A stretch of DNA of 64,000 nt from NCBI RefSeq assembly GCF_023278085.1, contig NZ_CP066265.1:3304001-3368000 (forward strand). The letters are read 5' to 3'. The DNA is from Pseudomonas syringae. Lineage in GTDB: Bacteria > Pseudomonadota > Gammaproteobacteria > Pseudomonadales > Pseudomonadaceae. Under the pieces are notes generated by a model that made no database searches, was not told the DNA's origin, and saw only the letters and a program-made list of their open reading frames with translations. This document shows positions 26,669 to 35,370 of this stretch, one piece after another. A program made the translations under genes and the position numbers. Every line of letters begins with the position of its first letter. The first letter of the stretch is position 1.

Positions 26669-27826
26669 ATGTCACGCAATGGAACGCTGCTCTGCACGGG
26701 GCTTGTGCTGGTCAGTTCAATCGCTTTTGCCGAGGACAAGCCTGCCACCTTTGACGCTTTTGTGCAGGCAGAAGCCAGCAAGGTGATGCAGGAAAACCGC
26801 ATCGCGGGCTTGTCCATCGCCATCACACACAATGGCAAACAGCAGTTCTACAACTACGGCGTTGCCTCAAAAGCCACTGGCCAGCCGGTGACCAGTGATA
26901 CGCTGTTCGAACTCGGCTCGATCAGCAAGACCTTCACCGCCACACTCGCCACCTGGGCGCAGGCCGATGGGCAACTGTCACTGACGCAGAGCATCGACAC
27001 TTACCTGCCGCAGTTGCAGGCAACGCGCCTGGGCAAAGTGCCGGTTTTTCATCTGGGCACCCACACTGCAGGCGGCTTCCCGCTTCAAGTGCCCGACCAG
27101 GTGCAGAACACTCGCCAGCTGATGGCTTATTTCAAGGCCTGGCAGCCCGAGTATCTGCCCGGCACCCACCGCACGTATGCCAACCCCAGTGTCGGTCTGC
27201 TCGGCATGGTCGCGGCGCGCAGCATGAACATGCCCTATGAAGAAGCCCTGCAACAGCGGCTGTTTCCGGCGCTGGGTCTGAACAGCACTTACGTCAAGGT
27301 GCCCGACGAAAAGCAGACGCTTTACGCGCAGGGCTATAACAAGCTCGATGAACCGGTCAGGGTCAACCCTGGTCCGCTGGCGGCTGAAGCCTACGGCGTG
27401 AAATCGAGCAGCCGGGACCTGATCCGTTTCATTGAGGCGAACATGGGGCTCGGTCAATACGACGCGCCACTGCGCCGTGCCCTCAACGACACACGGACCG
27501 GCTATTTCAAAATCGGTGACATGACTCAGGACCTGATCTGGGAACAGTATTCGATGCCGGCGCGCTTGCCCCAACTGCTGGAGGGCAACGCCAGCGCCAT
27601 GCTGAACACCCGCAAAGCCGAAGTCATCGACCCGCCGCAGGCCGCGCAATCTGCGGTCTGGGTTAACAAGACCGGCTCAACCAACGGTTTCGGCGGCTAC
27701 GTGGCGTTCATTCCGGAAAAGCAGCTAGGTATCGCGATTCTTGCCAACCGAAACTACCCGAACGAAGAACGGGTGAAGCTGGCTTACCGGATTCTCGAGC
27801 AGTCAGGCTGCTGCTCAACGCCCTGA
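26669..27826 (+). CDS. ampC: Class C beta-lactamase AmpC
   Basis: A 385-residue periplasmic serine beta-lactamase. The signal peptide ends near residue 21 (SSIAFA). All three catalytic motifs are present: SISK at 84 to 87, YAN at 170 to 172 and KTG at 334 to 336. No divergent ampR regulator gene is next to it; a SulP transporter occupies that side. The 3' end overlaps the convergent ada gene by 12 bases. Chromosomal AmpC is normal for the genus. Confidence 0.95.
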   Translation: MSRNGTLLCTGLVLVSSIAFAEDKPATFDAFVQAEASKVMQENRIAGLSIAITHNGKQQFYNYGVASKATGQPVTSDTLFELGSISKTFTATLATWAQADGQLSLTQSIDTYLPQLQATRLGKVPVFHLGTHTAGGFPLQVPDQVQNTRQLMAYFKAWQPEYLPGTHRTYANPSVGLLGMVAARSMNMPYEEALQQRLFPALGLNSTYVKVPDEKQTLYAQGYNKLDEPVRVNPGPLAAEAYGVKSSSRDLIRFIEANMGLGQYDAPLRRALNDTRTGYFKIGDMTQDLIWEQYSMPARLPQLLEGNASAMLNTRKAEVIDPPQAAQSAVWVNKTGSTNGFGGYVAFIPEKQLGIAILANRNYPNEERVKLAYRILEQSGCCSTP

Positions 27827-28912
27827 GAAGAGCCCCGCCGCACCGTCAGACTCGATTTCCAGCAGCTTGCGCTTGCGCTCGACACCCCAGCGATAACCGG
27901 ACAACGAGCCATCGCTGCGCACCACGCGATGGCAGGGAATGGCCACCGCAAGCCTGTTCGCGCCGCAGGCATTGGCTACCGCACGGACGGCACTGGGCAT
28001 ACCCAACTGCGTCGCGATTTCGGTGTAGGTGGCGGTCGTTCCGGCCGGGATATTCCTGAGCGCCTGCCATACCCGCTCCTGGAAAACCGTGCCGCGAATA
28101 TCCAGCGGCAGCGCAAGGCCGGTCGCAGGCGACTCCACAAAGCCCACGACCACAGCGATCAGCGCTTCGAACCCGGCGTCTGCGCCGATCAGATTGGCAT
28201 TGGGGAACTGATCCTGAAAACCTTCAATCAGCGCGTCGGGATCATCGCCGAGCGAAATGGCGCAGATGCCCTTGCTGCTGGTGGCCACCAGAATCGACCC
28301 CAGCGAAGTTTCACCCAGGGCGAATCTGATCTCGACATTGGCGCCGCCCGCCCGGTATTCGGAAGGTTTCATGCCCAGCATGTGCTGCGAAGCCTCATAG
28401 AAACGACTGTTGGAGTTGTAGCCCGCCTGGTACAGCGCGCGGGTGATGGTCACATCATGGGCAAGCTCGACCTTCACCCGCGAGCGCATCGAAGCGACGC
28501 TGTAGGCTTTGGGTGTCAACCCGGTCAGCTTCTTGAACGTACGATGGAAATGAAAACTGCTCATGCCAACCTGTTCCGCAAGCGCTGTAAGGTTGGGCAT
28601 TGAATCGGACGTATCGATCACTCTACAGGCTTCGGAAACCGCTGCAGCATGTTTGAGTTCCAGCGCTTGCTGATCGCTGCTGCGCCTGGACGGACGAAAA
28701 CCAGCGGCTTCGGCTTCGCTTGCCGTATCAAAGAAAACGACGTTCTCCGGACGCGGAAGTCGGGTGGGGCTGCAAGGTTTGCAATAGATGCCGGTGGTCA
28801 GCACGCCGTAGACAAAATCAGCCCCCGAGCGACGGTTGATGAGGACCTCCCAGCGCGGGTCGTCTTCGGTTCGCGGAGCACGTGCTTTTTTCGTGTCGTC
28901 TGTGCTGGCCAT
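27815..28912 (-). CDS. ada: Ada-type alkylation response protein with degraded zinc site
   Basis: A 365-residue three-domain Ada protein. The N-terminal Ada domain (about 17 to 82) normally repairs methylphosphotriesters with four zinc-bound cysteines. An AraC-type HTH follows at about 90 to 185, then an O6-alkylguanine methyltransferase domain to the end with the active-site PCHR at 326 to 329. Oddity: the N-domain reads GIYCKPCSPT and FRPSRRSSD where Ada has GIYCRPSC and FRPCKRC. Two cysteines are therefore serines (residues 75 and 78) and one is shifted. The transferase looks intact, but methyl-switch activation is doubtful. Lies 69 bases after alkA. Confidence 0.93.
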   Translation of the reverse strand: MASTDDTKKARAPRTEDDPRWEVLINRRSGADFVYGVLTTGIYCKPCSPTRLPRPENVVFFDTASEAEAAGFRPSRRSSDQQALELKHAAAVSEACRVIDTSDSMPNLTALAEQVGMSSFHFHRTFKKLTGLTPKAYSVASMRSRVKVELAHDVTITRALYQAGYNSNSRFYEASQHMLGMKPSEYRAGGANVEIRFALGETSLGSILVATSSKGICAISLGDDPDALIEGFQDQFPNANLIGADAGFEALIAVVVGFVESPATGLALPLDIRGTVFQERVWQALRNIPAGTTATYTEIATQLGMPSAVRAVANACGANRLAVAIPCHRVVRSDGSLSGYRWGVERKRKLLEIESDGAAGLFSGR

Positions 28913-28981
28913 GTTGTTGCTCGCCTTGAGTTTCCATGAGCCTATCCTTGTCAGATCCGACAGGCACTCCGAGTCTTGCTT

Positions 28982-29680
28982 TCAAATTCGAGATCGATCG
29001 ATCTCGCTGAAGCCGGTCGGCACTCGCCACAGATACCAGGCGGCAATCGTTCGGTAAGGCGCAAACCGCTCGGCAAGCCGGGCCATCTCCCGGTGGCCCG
29101 GTTTGCGTTCGAGAGCATACAGTCGCCTGTAGCCTTCGCACACGCCGAAGTCGCTGGCGGGCATGACATCCCGCTGGCCAAGCCCGTAAATGAGCATCAT
29201 CTCTACCGTCCAGCGGCCCACCCCCGGTAGCTGAATGAGACGCTCGACGAGCTCGTCATTGCTCATCGCCAGCGCATCACTGACATCAGGGACGATACCC
29301 TCTACCCGTGCAGTAGCAATCGCCTTGATTGCCCGGCACTTTGATGCCGAGAATCCGCAGGAACGCAGTGCCTGATCATCCAGATCGATCAATGCTTGAG
29401 CGCCTGGAAAGCTGACGTCCGGGAACAGGGCGCGCAGCCGCGTGACCATCGCGTCCCCCGCTTTAGCGTGCAATTGCTGATAGGCAACGGCCTTGACCAG
29501 CGCCTGAAACGGATCCTGTGCCGCCGTCAGCGGGTGCAGGCAGGGGCCGACGTGCTCGATAAGCAACGCCCATTGCCTGTCGACAGCCTTGAGCGATTCG
29601 ACAGCCTGAGCATGCGCATCTTCTGCCGGGTAATCCCTGGGCAGGGGCTCGCGGCCGAGGACGTCTGATTCTGATGCCAT
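28982..29680 (-). CDS. alkA: DNA-3-methyladenine glycosylase (HhH-GPD)
   Basis: A 232-residue base-excision glycosylase that removes alkylated purines. The HhH-GPD core has LPGVGRWTVEMML, the helix-hairpin-helix, at about 155, followed by the catalytic aspartate in VMPASDFGV. The upstream QALVKAVAYQQLHAKAG helix is typical of the AlkA/MAG-like short form without the N-terminal TBP-like domain of E. coli AlkA. First gene of an alkA-ada unit on the minus strand, matching a shared alkylation repair role. Confidence 0.9.
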   Translation of the reverse strand: MASESDVLGREPLPRDYPAEDAHAQAVESLKAVDRQWALLIEHVGPCLHPLTAAQDPFQALVKAVAYQQLHAKAGDAMVTRLRALFPDVSFPGAQALIDLDDQALRSCGFSASKCRAIKAIATARVEGIVPDVSDALAMSNDELVERLIQLPGVGRWTVEMMLIYGLGQRDVMPASDFGVCEGYRRLYALERKPGHREMARLAERFAPYRTIAAWYLWRVPTGFSEIDRSRI

Positions 29681-29870
29681 TGTGAGTTCCAGGTTGGGTA
29701 GCCGGACAGCCAGTCAGTGGCCATCCCCGGTTTCGCATGATGTCGAAAATGATCGTTTGGTTTTCAAAGGGCCAGAAAAAGTTCAAAAACCAGAAACCGT
29801 ATAGCTGAACCTGACCTGAACAACCGGCTAAAAATGAGCAGCGGACAAAAAACAACTATCCCCATTCAAG

Positions 29871-29885
29871 AATGAGTATCATTAT
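29871..29885 (+). promoter_or_regulatory. Fur box of the efe operon
   Basis: AATGAGTATCATTAT matches the centre of the classical Fur box (AATGATAATCATTAT) except at two positions. It lies 73 bases before efeU in an A+T-rich stretch and fits iron repression of the downstream operon. Confidence 0.7.
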
Positions 29886-29957
29886 GTTACGCAGTGTTTC
29901 TGGCTGATCGCTCGCCGAAGCACGCACGCTCACTCTTCAGTCTCGACCCGGTGGAAT

Positions 29958-30812
29958 ATGCTCGTTCCGTTTTTGATCATGCTGCGCGAAGGCATCGAAG
30001 CTGCGCTTATTGTTGGCATCATCGCCAGTTATCTGAAACAGACCGGTCGCGGCGAGTGGATGCCTGCGGTGTGGATTGGCGTCTTTCTCGCTGCAGCCCT
30101 GTCGCTGTTCGTCGGTGGCGGGCTGGAACTGATGAGCGCCGAGTTTCCGCAGAAACAGCAGGAATTGTTCGAAGGCATTGTCGGCCTTATCGCGGTAGGC
30201 ATCCTCAGTTCGATGGTGTTCTGGATGCGCAAAGTGGCGCGTTCGATCAAGCATGCGCTGCACGAATCACTGGACGCCGCCCTCGCCGGCTCAAAAAACC
30301 AGACCTACGCGCTGATCGCCATGGTTTTCTTTGCCGTGGCCCGCGAAGGGCTGGAAACCGTATTTTTTCTGCTCGCCGTGTTTCAACAGAGCGAAGGGTC
30401 GGGCGCGCCGCTGGGTGCCCTGCTCGGCCTGTTACTGGCGGTCGGGTTCGGCGTGGCGATCTACAGCGGCAGCATGCGCCTCAACCTGAGTCTGTTTTTC
30501 CGCTGGACCGGGCTGTTCATTCTGGTCGTGGCCGCTGGCATCCTCGCCAACTCGGTGCAGGCACTGCATGAAGCGGGGGTCTGGAATCATCTGCAAGGTG
30601 TGGTCTTCGACATCAGCGCGCTGCTGCCGATGGACGGGCCGACAGGCTCGGTGCTCGCCGGTATGTTCGGTTACCAGGACGCGCCGACGGTCAGCACGCT
30701 GAGCGTCTATCTGATTTACCTGATCGGGGCACTGGTGCTGTTTTTCATGCCGCACTCCCCGAAAGCCGGCAAACCGGTACAGCCACACCCATCTTCCGTG
30801 ACAAACGAATAA
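29958..30812 (+). CDS. efeU: Ferrous/ferric iron permease EfeU (FTR1 family)
   Basis: A 284-residue inner-membrane iron permease with seven helices. Both iron-handling REXXE motifs of FTR1 proteins are present: REGIE at residues 10 to 14 and REGLE near residue 130. The ATG at 29958 has a GGTGGA site 3 to 8 bases upstream. It is the first gene of efeUOB(M), behind a Fur box, and efeO starts 9 bases after its stop. Confidence 0.93.
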   Translation: MLVPFLIMLREGIEAALIVGIIASYLKQTGRGEWMPAVWIGVFLAAALSLFVGGGLELMSAEFPQKQQELFEGIVGLIAVGILSSMVFWMRKVARSIKHALHESLDAALAGSKNQTYALIAMVFFAVAREGLETVFFLLAVFQQSEGSGAPLGALLGLLLAVGFGVAIYSGSMRLNLSLFFRWTGLFILVVAAGILANSVQALHEAGVWNHLQGVVFDISALLPMDGPTGSVLAGMFGYQDAPTVSTLSVYLIYLIGALVLFFMPHSPKAGKPVQPHPSSVTNE

Positions 30813-30820
30813 GGGCACTC

Positions 30821-32029
30821 ATGTCTAACCGTCCCTCAGGGCTTTCCGGTAAAGCCCGGCCGCCGCATGTCCTGCGATTGGCAGTCGCAGGCTCCGTGAT
30901 CCTGATGATTGCCGCAGGCGGGCTGTTCTATTACGCCTCGCAGGTGGCCGCCAAAAAGCGCGCCGCCAATGCCGGTACTGAAACCGTGGTCAATATTCAC
31001 GCGCGCAATTGCGAGCCGAACGCCCTGACCGTGGCGGCAGGCAAGAACGCGTTCCGCATCGTCAACCGCTCCGAGCGGGCCGTTGAATGGGAAATTCTCG
31101 ACGGCGTGCTGGTGATCGAAGAACGGGAAAACATTGCGCCGGGCCTGAGCCAGGTGATCAACGCCAACCTGGCACCCGGCGATTATGCGATCACCTGCGG
31201 CTTGCTCAGCAACCCGCGAGGCACCCTGCACGTCACGCCGACCGCCGAGTCTGACGCCAAGGCCAAGGCACGCCCGTCAATGACGGCATTCATCGGCCCG
31301 CTTTCCGAATACCGGGTGTACCTGAGCCTGCAAGGCTCGGCGCTGATCAAAGCCGTCACCGCACTGCAGCAGGCCATCGACGCTGGCGACCTGAGCGCAG
31401 CGCAAGCGGCGTATCTGCCAGCCCGCGCTGCCTATCAGCGCATTGCACCTGCCGCGCAACGCCTGTCTGAACTGGACAACGCCATCAACGCCCGCGCCGA
31501 TTATTACGAGAAGCGTGAGCAGGACCCGGGCTTTACCGGCTTCCACCGCATCGAATACGCATTGTTCGAGCAACACAGCGTCGAGGGCCTGTCGAAGGTC
31601 GCGCAGCGTTTGCAGGCCGATGTCACCCAACTCAAACAGCAATTGCTGGCGCAATCCCTGAAGCCGGAGCAACTGCCCGCCATTGCAACCCGCACGCTGC
31701 GCAGCCTGGCCGATGTGCGCAGCAACGGCGAGGAAGAACGCTACAGCCACAGCGACCTCAACGGTTTTGCCGCCAACCTAGACGGCACACGCAAGATCGT
31801 CGATCTGCTGCGTCCGCTACTGACCCGCAGCGCAGGCGATCTGTTGCAGAAGATCGATGCCGCGATGGCTGACCTGGACACCACGCTTGATGCGTTGAGC
31901 ACCGCTGACGGGTATCGCCCTTACGACCAGGTGGACGCGGCGCAACGTCAGCAGATCGCGAAAAAGGCTGGCGTGCTGGCTGACGCACTCAATGGTATCG
32001 ACTCGGCACTCGGCCTTTCTGACCTCTGA
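30821..32029 (+). CDS. efeO: Iron uptake protein EfeO (cupredoxin plus M75)
   Basis: A 402-residue periplasmic component. An N-terminal hydrophobic helix (about 20 to 42) either anchors it or acts as an uncleaved leader. It is followed by a cupredoxin-like domain (about 55 to 135, ending ITCGLLSNPRGTLHV) and an imelysin/M75 domain from about 153 with the metal-binding HxxE motif in GFHRIEYALFE. EfeO is thought to bind iron and/or copper and feed EfeU. The helix near the N-terminus gives the protein a membrane-tethered look. Confidence 0.92.
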   Translation: MSNRPSGLSGKARPPHVLRLAVAGSVILMIAAGGLFYYASQVAAKKRAANAGTETVVNIHARNCEPNALTVAAGKNAFRIVNRSERAVEWEILDGVLVIEERENIAPGLSQVINANLAPGDYAITCGLLSNPRGTLHVTPTAESDAKAKARPSMTAFIGPLSEYRVYLSLQGSALIKAVTALQQAIDAGDLSAAQAAYLPARAAYQRIAPAAQRLSELDNAINARADYYEKREQDPGFTGFHRIEYALFEQHSVEGLSKVAQRLQADVTQLKQQLLAQSLKPEQLPAIATRTLRSLADVRSNGEEERYSHSDLNGFAANLDGTRKIVDLLRPLLTRSAGDLLQKIDAAMADLDTTLDALSTADGYRPYDQVDAAQRQQIAKKAGVLADALNGIDSALGLSDL

Positions 32030-32053
32030 TCCACTGGAGCACAGCACATCACC

Positions 32054-33265
32054 ATGAAAAACCCGGACAGCAATCCAGACGCCAATAACGCCCCTGCTTC
32101 CATTCAGCGTCGTCGTGTCCTGATGGGCCTCGGCGCTGCCGGTGCCGCGCTGGCAGGCAGCAGCCTGAGTGGCAATGTGCTTGCCGCAGCACCGGCACAG
32201 GTTACCGAAGCGCCGAACAGCGAAAAGACCGAGGATCACAACACCTATTACGGCGTGCATCAGACCGGCATCGTCAACCCGCGCCCGGCAGCTGGCATGC
32301 TCGTGGCATTCGATGTACTGGCCGCTGATCGTGATGATCTGCAGCGCCTGTTCCGCACGCTGAACGAGCGCATCGCCTTCCTGATGACCGGCGGCCCGGT
32401 CCCGGAAGTCGACCCGAAGCTGCCGCCACTGGACTCGGGCATCCTTGGCCCGGTGGTCACCCCGGATAACCTGACCATCACGGTCTCGGTGGGTGAGTCG
32501 CTGTTCGATGAGCGCTTCGGTCTGGATTCGGTGAAGCCAAAACGCCTGAGCCGCATGACCGGCTTCCCCAACGATGCGCTGGACCCGGCCAGTTGCCATG
32601 GCGACCTGAGCATTCAGTTCTGCGCTAACACCGCAGACAGCAACATTCACGCCCTGCGCGACATCGTCAAGAACCTGCCCGACCTGTTGCTGGTGCGCTG
32701 GAAGCAGGAAGGCACCGTGCCGCCTCAGGCACCGAAAAAACCTGGCCAGCCGCCTGAAAGCGCGCGCAACTTCCTGGGTTTCCGCGATGGCTCGGCCAAT
32801 CCGGACTCTAACAACCAGAAGACCATGAACGAACTGGTCTGGGTGCAGCCGGGCAGCGACGAGCCGGCCTGGGCCGCCAATGGCAGCTATCAGGCGGTGC
32901 GCATCATCCGTAATTTCGTCGAACGCTGGGATCGCACGCCGCTGCAGGAACAGGAATCGATTTTCGGCCGCAGCAAAACCACGGGCGCGCCCATGGACGG
33001 CAAGGTCGAGACGGACGTGCCGAACTACGCGGCCGACCCGGAAGGCAAGAAAACCCGACTCGACTCGCACATCCGCTTGGCCAACCCGCGCACCGCCGAA
33101 ACTCAGCGCAACCTGATTCTGCGTCGCCCGTTCAATTACTCCAACGGCGTGAACAAGAACGGCCAGCTGGACATGGGCCTGCTGTTCATCTGCTATCAGG
33201 CCGATCTGGAAAAAGGCTTTATCACGGTGCAGAGCCGTCTCAATGGCGAGCCGCTTGAGGAATAG
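32054..33265 (+). CDS. efeB: EfeB Dyp-type haem peroxidase, truncated by an in-frame TAG
   Basis: A Tat-exported DyP peroxidase that works with EfeUO. The signal has [17 protein letters not shown] and ends near NVLAA. The DyP signature GFRDG sits at about 242. The frame stops at TAG 33263-33265, just after GEPLEE. The next 36 codons, to TGA 33374-33376, continue the conserved EfeB end ([13 protein letters not shown]...). A tyrosine codon (TAC or TAT) has therefore most likely become TAG, giving 403 instead of 440 residues. The missing part is core barrel sequence, so the protein may be unstable or inactive unless amber readthrough occurs. Confidence 0.9.
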   Translation: MKNPDSNPDANNAPASIQRRRVLMGLGAAGAALAGSSLSGNVLAAAPAQVTEAPNSEKTEDHNTYYGVHQTGIVNPRPAAGMLVAFDVLAADRDDLQRLFRTLNERIAFLMTGGPVPEVDPKLPPLDSGILGPVVTPDNLTITVSVGESLFDERFGLDSVKPKRLSRMTGFPNDALDPASCHGDLSIQFCANTADSNIHALRDIVKNLPDLLLVRWKQEGTVPPQAPKKPGQPPESARNFLGFRDGSANPDSNNQKTMNELVWVQPGSDEPAWAANGSYQAVRIIRNFVERWDRTPLQEQESIFGRSKTTGAPMDGKVETDVPNYAADPEGKKTRLDSHIRLANPRTAETQRNLILRRPFNYSNGVNKNGQLDMGLLFICYQADLEKGFITVQSRLNGEPLEE

Positions 33266-33376
33266 CTCAAGCCGGTCGGCGGCGGCTATTTCTTCACCCT
33301 GCCGGGGGTAACCGGCGACCAGGATTTCATCGGCCGCTCGCTGCTGGCGGCCGCATCGACCAAGCAAACCGCATGA
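33266..33376 (+). pseudogene. Severed C-terminus of EfeB
   Basis: Thirty-six in-frame codons after the amber stop encode [20 protein letters not shown] and the following tail, ending in TGA. No frameshift is needed, so only one base separates this from an intact gene. The final ATGA motif at 33373-33376 is the remnant of the normal gene junction. Confidence 0.85.
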
Positions 33377-33405
33377 CCTACCCACTCCTGACCCGGAAGA
33401 CCCTC

Positions 33406-34230
33406 ATGAAAAAGACGCCTCTGGCTTTGCTCCTGACGCTTGGCCTGCTCCAGACCCCACTGGCCGCCTTCGCCGCCACCGCGCCACTGGACCTGGTAGG
33501 CCCGGTGTCGGACTACAAGATTTACGTGACCGAAAACATCGAAGAGCTGGTCAGCCACACTCAGCAATTCACTGATGCCGTTAAAAAGGGCGACATCGCG
33601 ACGGCTAAAAAGCTGTACGCACCCACCCGCGTGTACTACGAGTCGGTCGAGCCGATTGCTGAACTGTTCAGTGATCTGGATGCCTCCATCGACTCGCGTG
33701 TCGATGACCACGAAAAGGGCGTGACGGCAGAAGACTTCACCGGCTTCCATCGCCTGGAATATGCGCTGTTTTCGCAGAACAGCACCAAAGACCAGGGCCC
33801 TATCGCCGACAAACTGATGAGCGACGTCAAGGACCTGGAAAAACGTGTGGCCGAACTGACCTTCCCGCCTGAAAAAGTCGTCGGCGGTGCCGCCGCGCTG
33901 CTGGAAGAAGTGGCCGCAACCAAGATCTCCGGAGAGGAAGACCGTTACAGCCACACCGACCTGTACGACTTCCAGGGCAACATCGACGGCGCGAAGAAAA
34001 TCGTCGACCTGTTCCGTCCGCAGATCGAACAGCAGGACAAGGCCTTCTCGGCCAAAGTCGACAAGAACTTCGCCACCGTGGAAAAAATCCTGGCCAAGTA
34101 CAAGACCAAAGACGGCGGCTTTGAAACCTACGACAAAGTGAAAGAGAACGACCGCAAAGCGCTGGTCGGTCCGGTCAACACCCTGGCCGAAGACCTCTCG
34201 ACCCTGCGCGGCAAGCTGGGCTTGAACTGA
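33406..34230 (+). CDS. efeM: EfeM/EfeO-like M75 imelysin domain protein
   Basis: A 274-residue periplasmic protein with a cleavable signal peptide ([17 protein letters not shown]) and one M75/imelysin domain. The domain has [12 protein letters not shown], including the HxxE metal site, and [17 protein letters not shown], both shared with EfeO. It lacks the cupredoxin domain, as in the EfeM type. The ATG at 33406 has a GGAAG site; an ATG at 33373 overlaps the ancestral efeB stop but gives no good leader. Fourth gene of the iron operon, 29 bases after the efeB tail. Confidence 0.9.
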   Translation: MKKTPLALLLTLGLLQTPLAAFAATAPLDLVGPVSDYKIYVTENIEELVSHTQQFTDAVKKGDIATAKKLYAPTRVYYESVEPIAELFSDLDASIDSRVDDHEKGVTAEDFTGFHRLEYALFSQNSTKDQGPIADKLMSDVKDLEKRVAELTFPPEKVVGGAAALLEEVAATKISGEEDRYSHTDLYDFQGNIDGAKKIVDLFRPQIEQQDKAFSAKVDKNFATVEKILAKYKTKDGGFETYDKVKENDRKALVGPVNTLAEDLSTLRGKLGLN

Positions 34231-34258
34231 TCTGAAGCTCAAGGCGCCACGCAGACAA

Positions 34259-34594
34259 GTGACGCAGAGCGTCACGAACGGCATTCCCACGCTGGAGCGT
34301 GCGGAACGATAACCTCAACTACCGTGCGACGCTCCGCGTCGCCATGCCGTTCTGGACGCTCTGCGTCCTCTTGTGACGCAAAGCGTCACGACAGGCATTC
34401 CCACGCTGGAGCGTGCGGAACGATAACCTCAACTATCGTGCGACGCTCCGCGTCGCCATGCCGCTCTGGACGCTCTGCATCCTCTTGTGACGCAGAGCGT
34501 CACGCCAGGTATTCCCTCCGCAGCGTGCGGAACGATAACCTCAACTATCGTGCGACGCTCCGCGTCGCCATGCCGTTCTGGACGCTCTGCGTCC
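34259..34594. repeat. Three tandem 114-bp palindrome-rich repeats
   Basis: Units begin at 34259, 34373 and 34487, exactly 114 bases apart; the last is slightly shortened. Each contains four small hairpins: GACGC/GCGTC, ACGCT/AGCGT, GCGACGC/GCGTCGC and GGACGC/GCGTCC. They fill the gap between the convergent efeM and molybdoenzyme genes. The same unit occurs singly and inverted at 46345-46424 and in related form at 45482-45679. No protein is supported here. Confidence 0.85.
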
Positions 34595-34599
34595 CGCCC

Positions 34600-35370
34600 T
34601 TAGATCCCGCTGAACCAGTTATAACCCTGATCCTCCCAGTACCCGCCGGGATTTTCGTTGCTGACGAAGATCTCGACGATGTGCTTGGGGTTCTTGAAGC
34701 CCAGTTTGGTCGGGACTCGCACGCGCAGCGGGTAGCCGTAGTCCGGTGGCAGGGCGACTTCCCCAAAGTCCAGCGCCAACAGGGTCTGCGGGTGCAATGC
34801 GGTGGGCATGTCCAGGCTTGAGTAATAGCGGTCGGCGCACTTGAAGCCGACGAATCGCGCTGTGGTGTCCGCGCCGATGTACTCCAGAAATGTCTTCAGT
34901 GGCACGCCGCCCCACTGCCCTACTGCACTCCAGCCTTCGATACAGATCAGTCGCGTGATGTCGGTACGTTGCGGCAACTTGCGCAACGCTTCCAGCGTCC
35001 ACGGCTGCTTGTCACGTACCAGCCCTGAAACGGCCAGCCGGTAGTCGGCAATTTCAAGCTCGGGCACGTTGTACTCAGGGTAGAACGCATTGAACGGGAA
35101 CGGATTGGTCAACTGCGCCTTGCTATAGGTCCGCGCCAGTTTCTGGCCATTGAACAGCCAGGCCTGAACCCGGTCGTTCCAGCGCGACATGGCCCACAAC
35201 ACCTTGTCCACCTGATCGCCGTCCTGCAGGTTGCAGCCGGTGAGCATTGACATCGCCCCCACGGTCAGCCCGGCACGCAGAAACGAACGCCGCTGAATAT
35301 CGATCAACTGGCTTTGCTGCGCAGGCTCCAGGCGGATGCGCTGGGTAATGCGTTTACGAGGTTCATTCAT
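34600..35370 (-). CDS. Tat-exported molybdopterin oxidoreductase (sulfite oxidase fold)
   Basis: A 256-residue periplasmic oxidoreductase of the sulfite-oxidase/MsrP superfamily. The Tat motif RRSFLRAG (28 to 35) runs into LTGC (43 to 46), which also reads as a lipobox, so the enzyme may be a Tat lipoprotein. The Mo-ligand cysteine is in LICIEGWSAVGQWGGV near 145. DYGYPLRVRVP and a NPGGYWEDQGYNWF end are typical of the bacterial group. It overlaps the cytochrome b561 gene by 4 bases (ATGA), so the two form a redox pair. Whether it repairs methionine sulfoxide like MsrP is inference. Confidence 0.85.
   Translation of the reverse strand: MNEPRKRITQRIRLEPAQQSQLIDIQRRSFLRAGLTVGAMSMLTGCNLQDGDQVDKVLWAMSRWNDRVQAWLFNGQKLARTYSKAQLTNPFPFNAFYPEYNVPELEIADYRLAVSGLVRDKQPWTLEALRKLPQRTDITRLICIEGWSAVGQWGGVPLKTFLEYIGADTTARFVGFKCADRYYSSLDMPTALHPQTLLALDFGEVALPPDYGYPLRVRVPTKLGFKNPKHIVEIFVSNENPGGYWEDQGYNWFSGI

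Noticed and set aside
31817..33385. 522-residue minus-strand open frame
   Set aside because: Antisense to efeO and efeB; composition typical of a GC-rich shadow frame.
34259..34594. Possible CRISPR array
   Set aside because: The whole 114-base unit repeats, with no short repeats alternating with unique spacers, and no cas genes are present.
34324..34821. Repetitive 165-residue open frame with internally repeated peptide
   Set aside because: Produced by the 114-base tandem repeats, whose length is a multiple of three; no start signal and it runs into the convergent molybdoenzyme gene.
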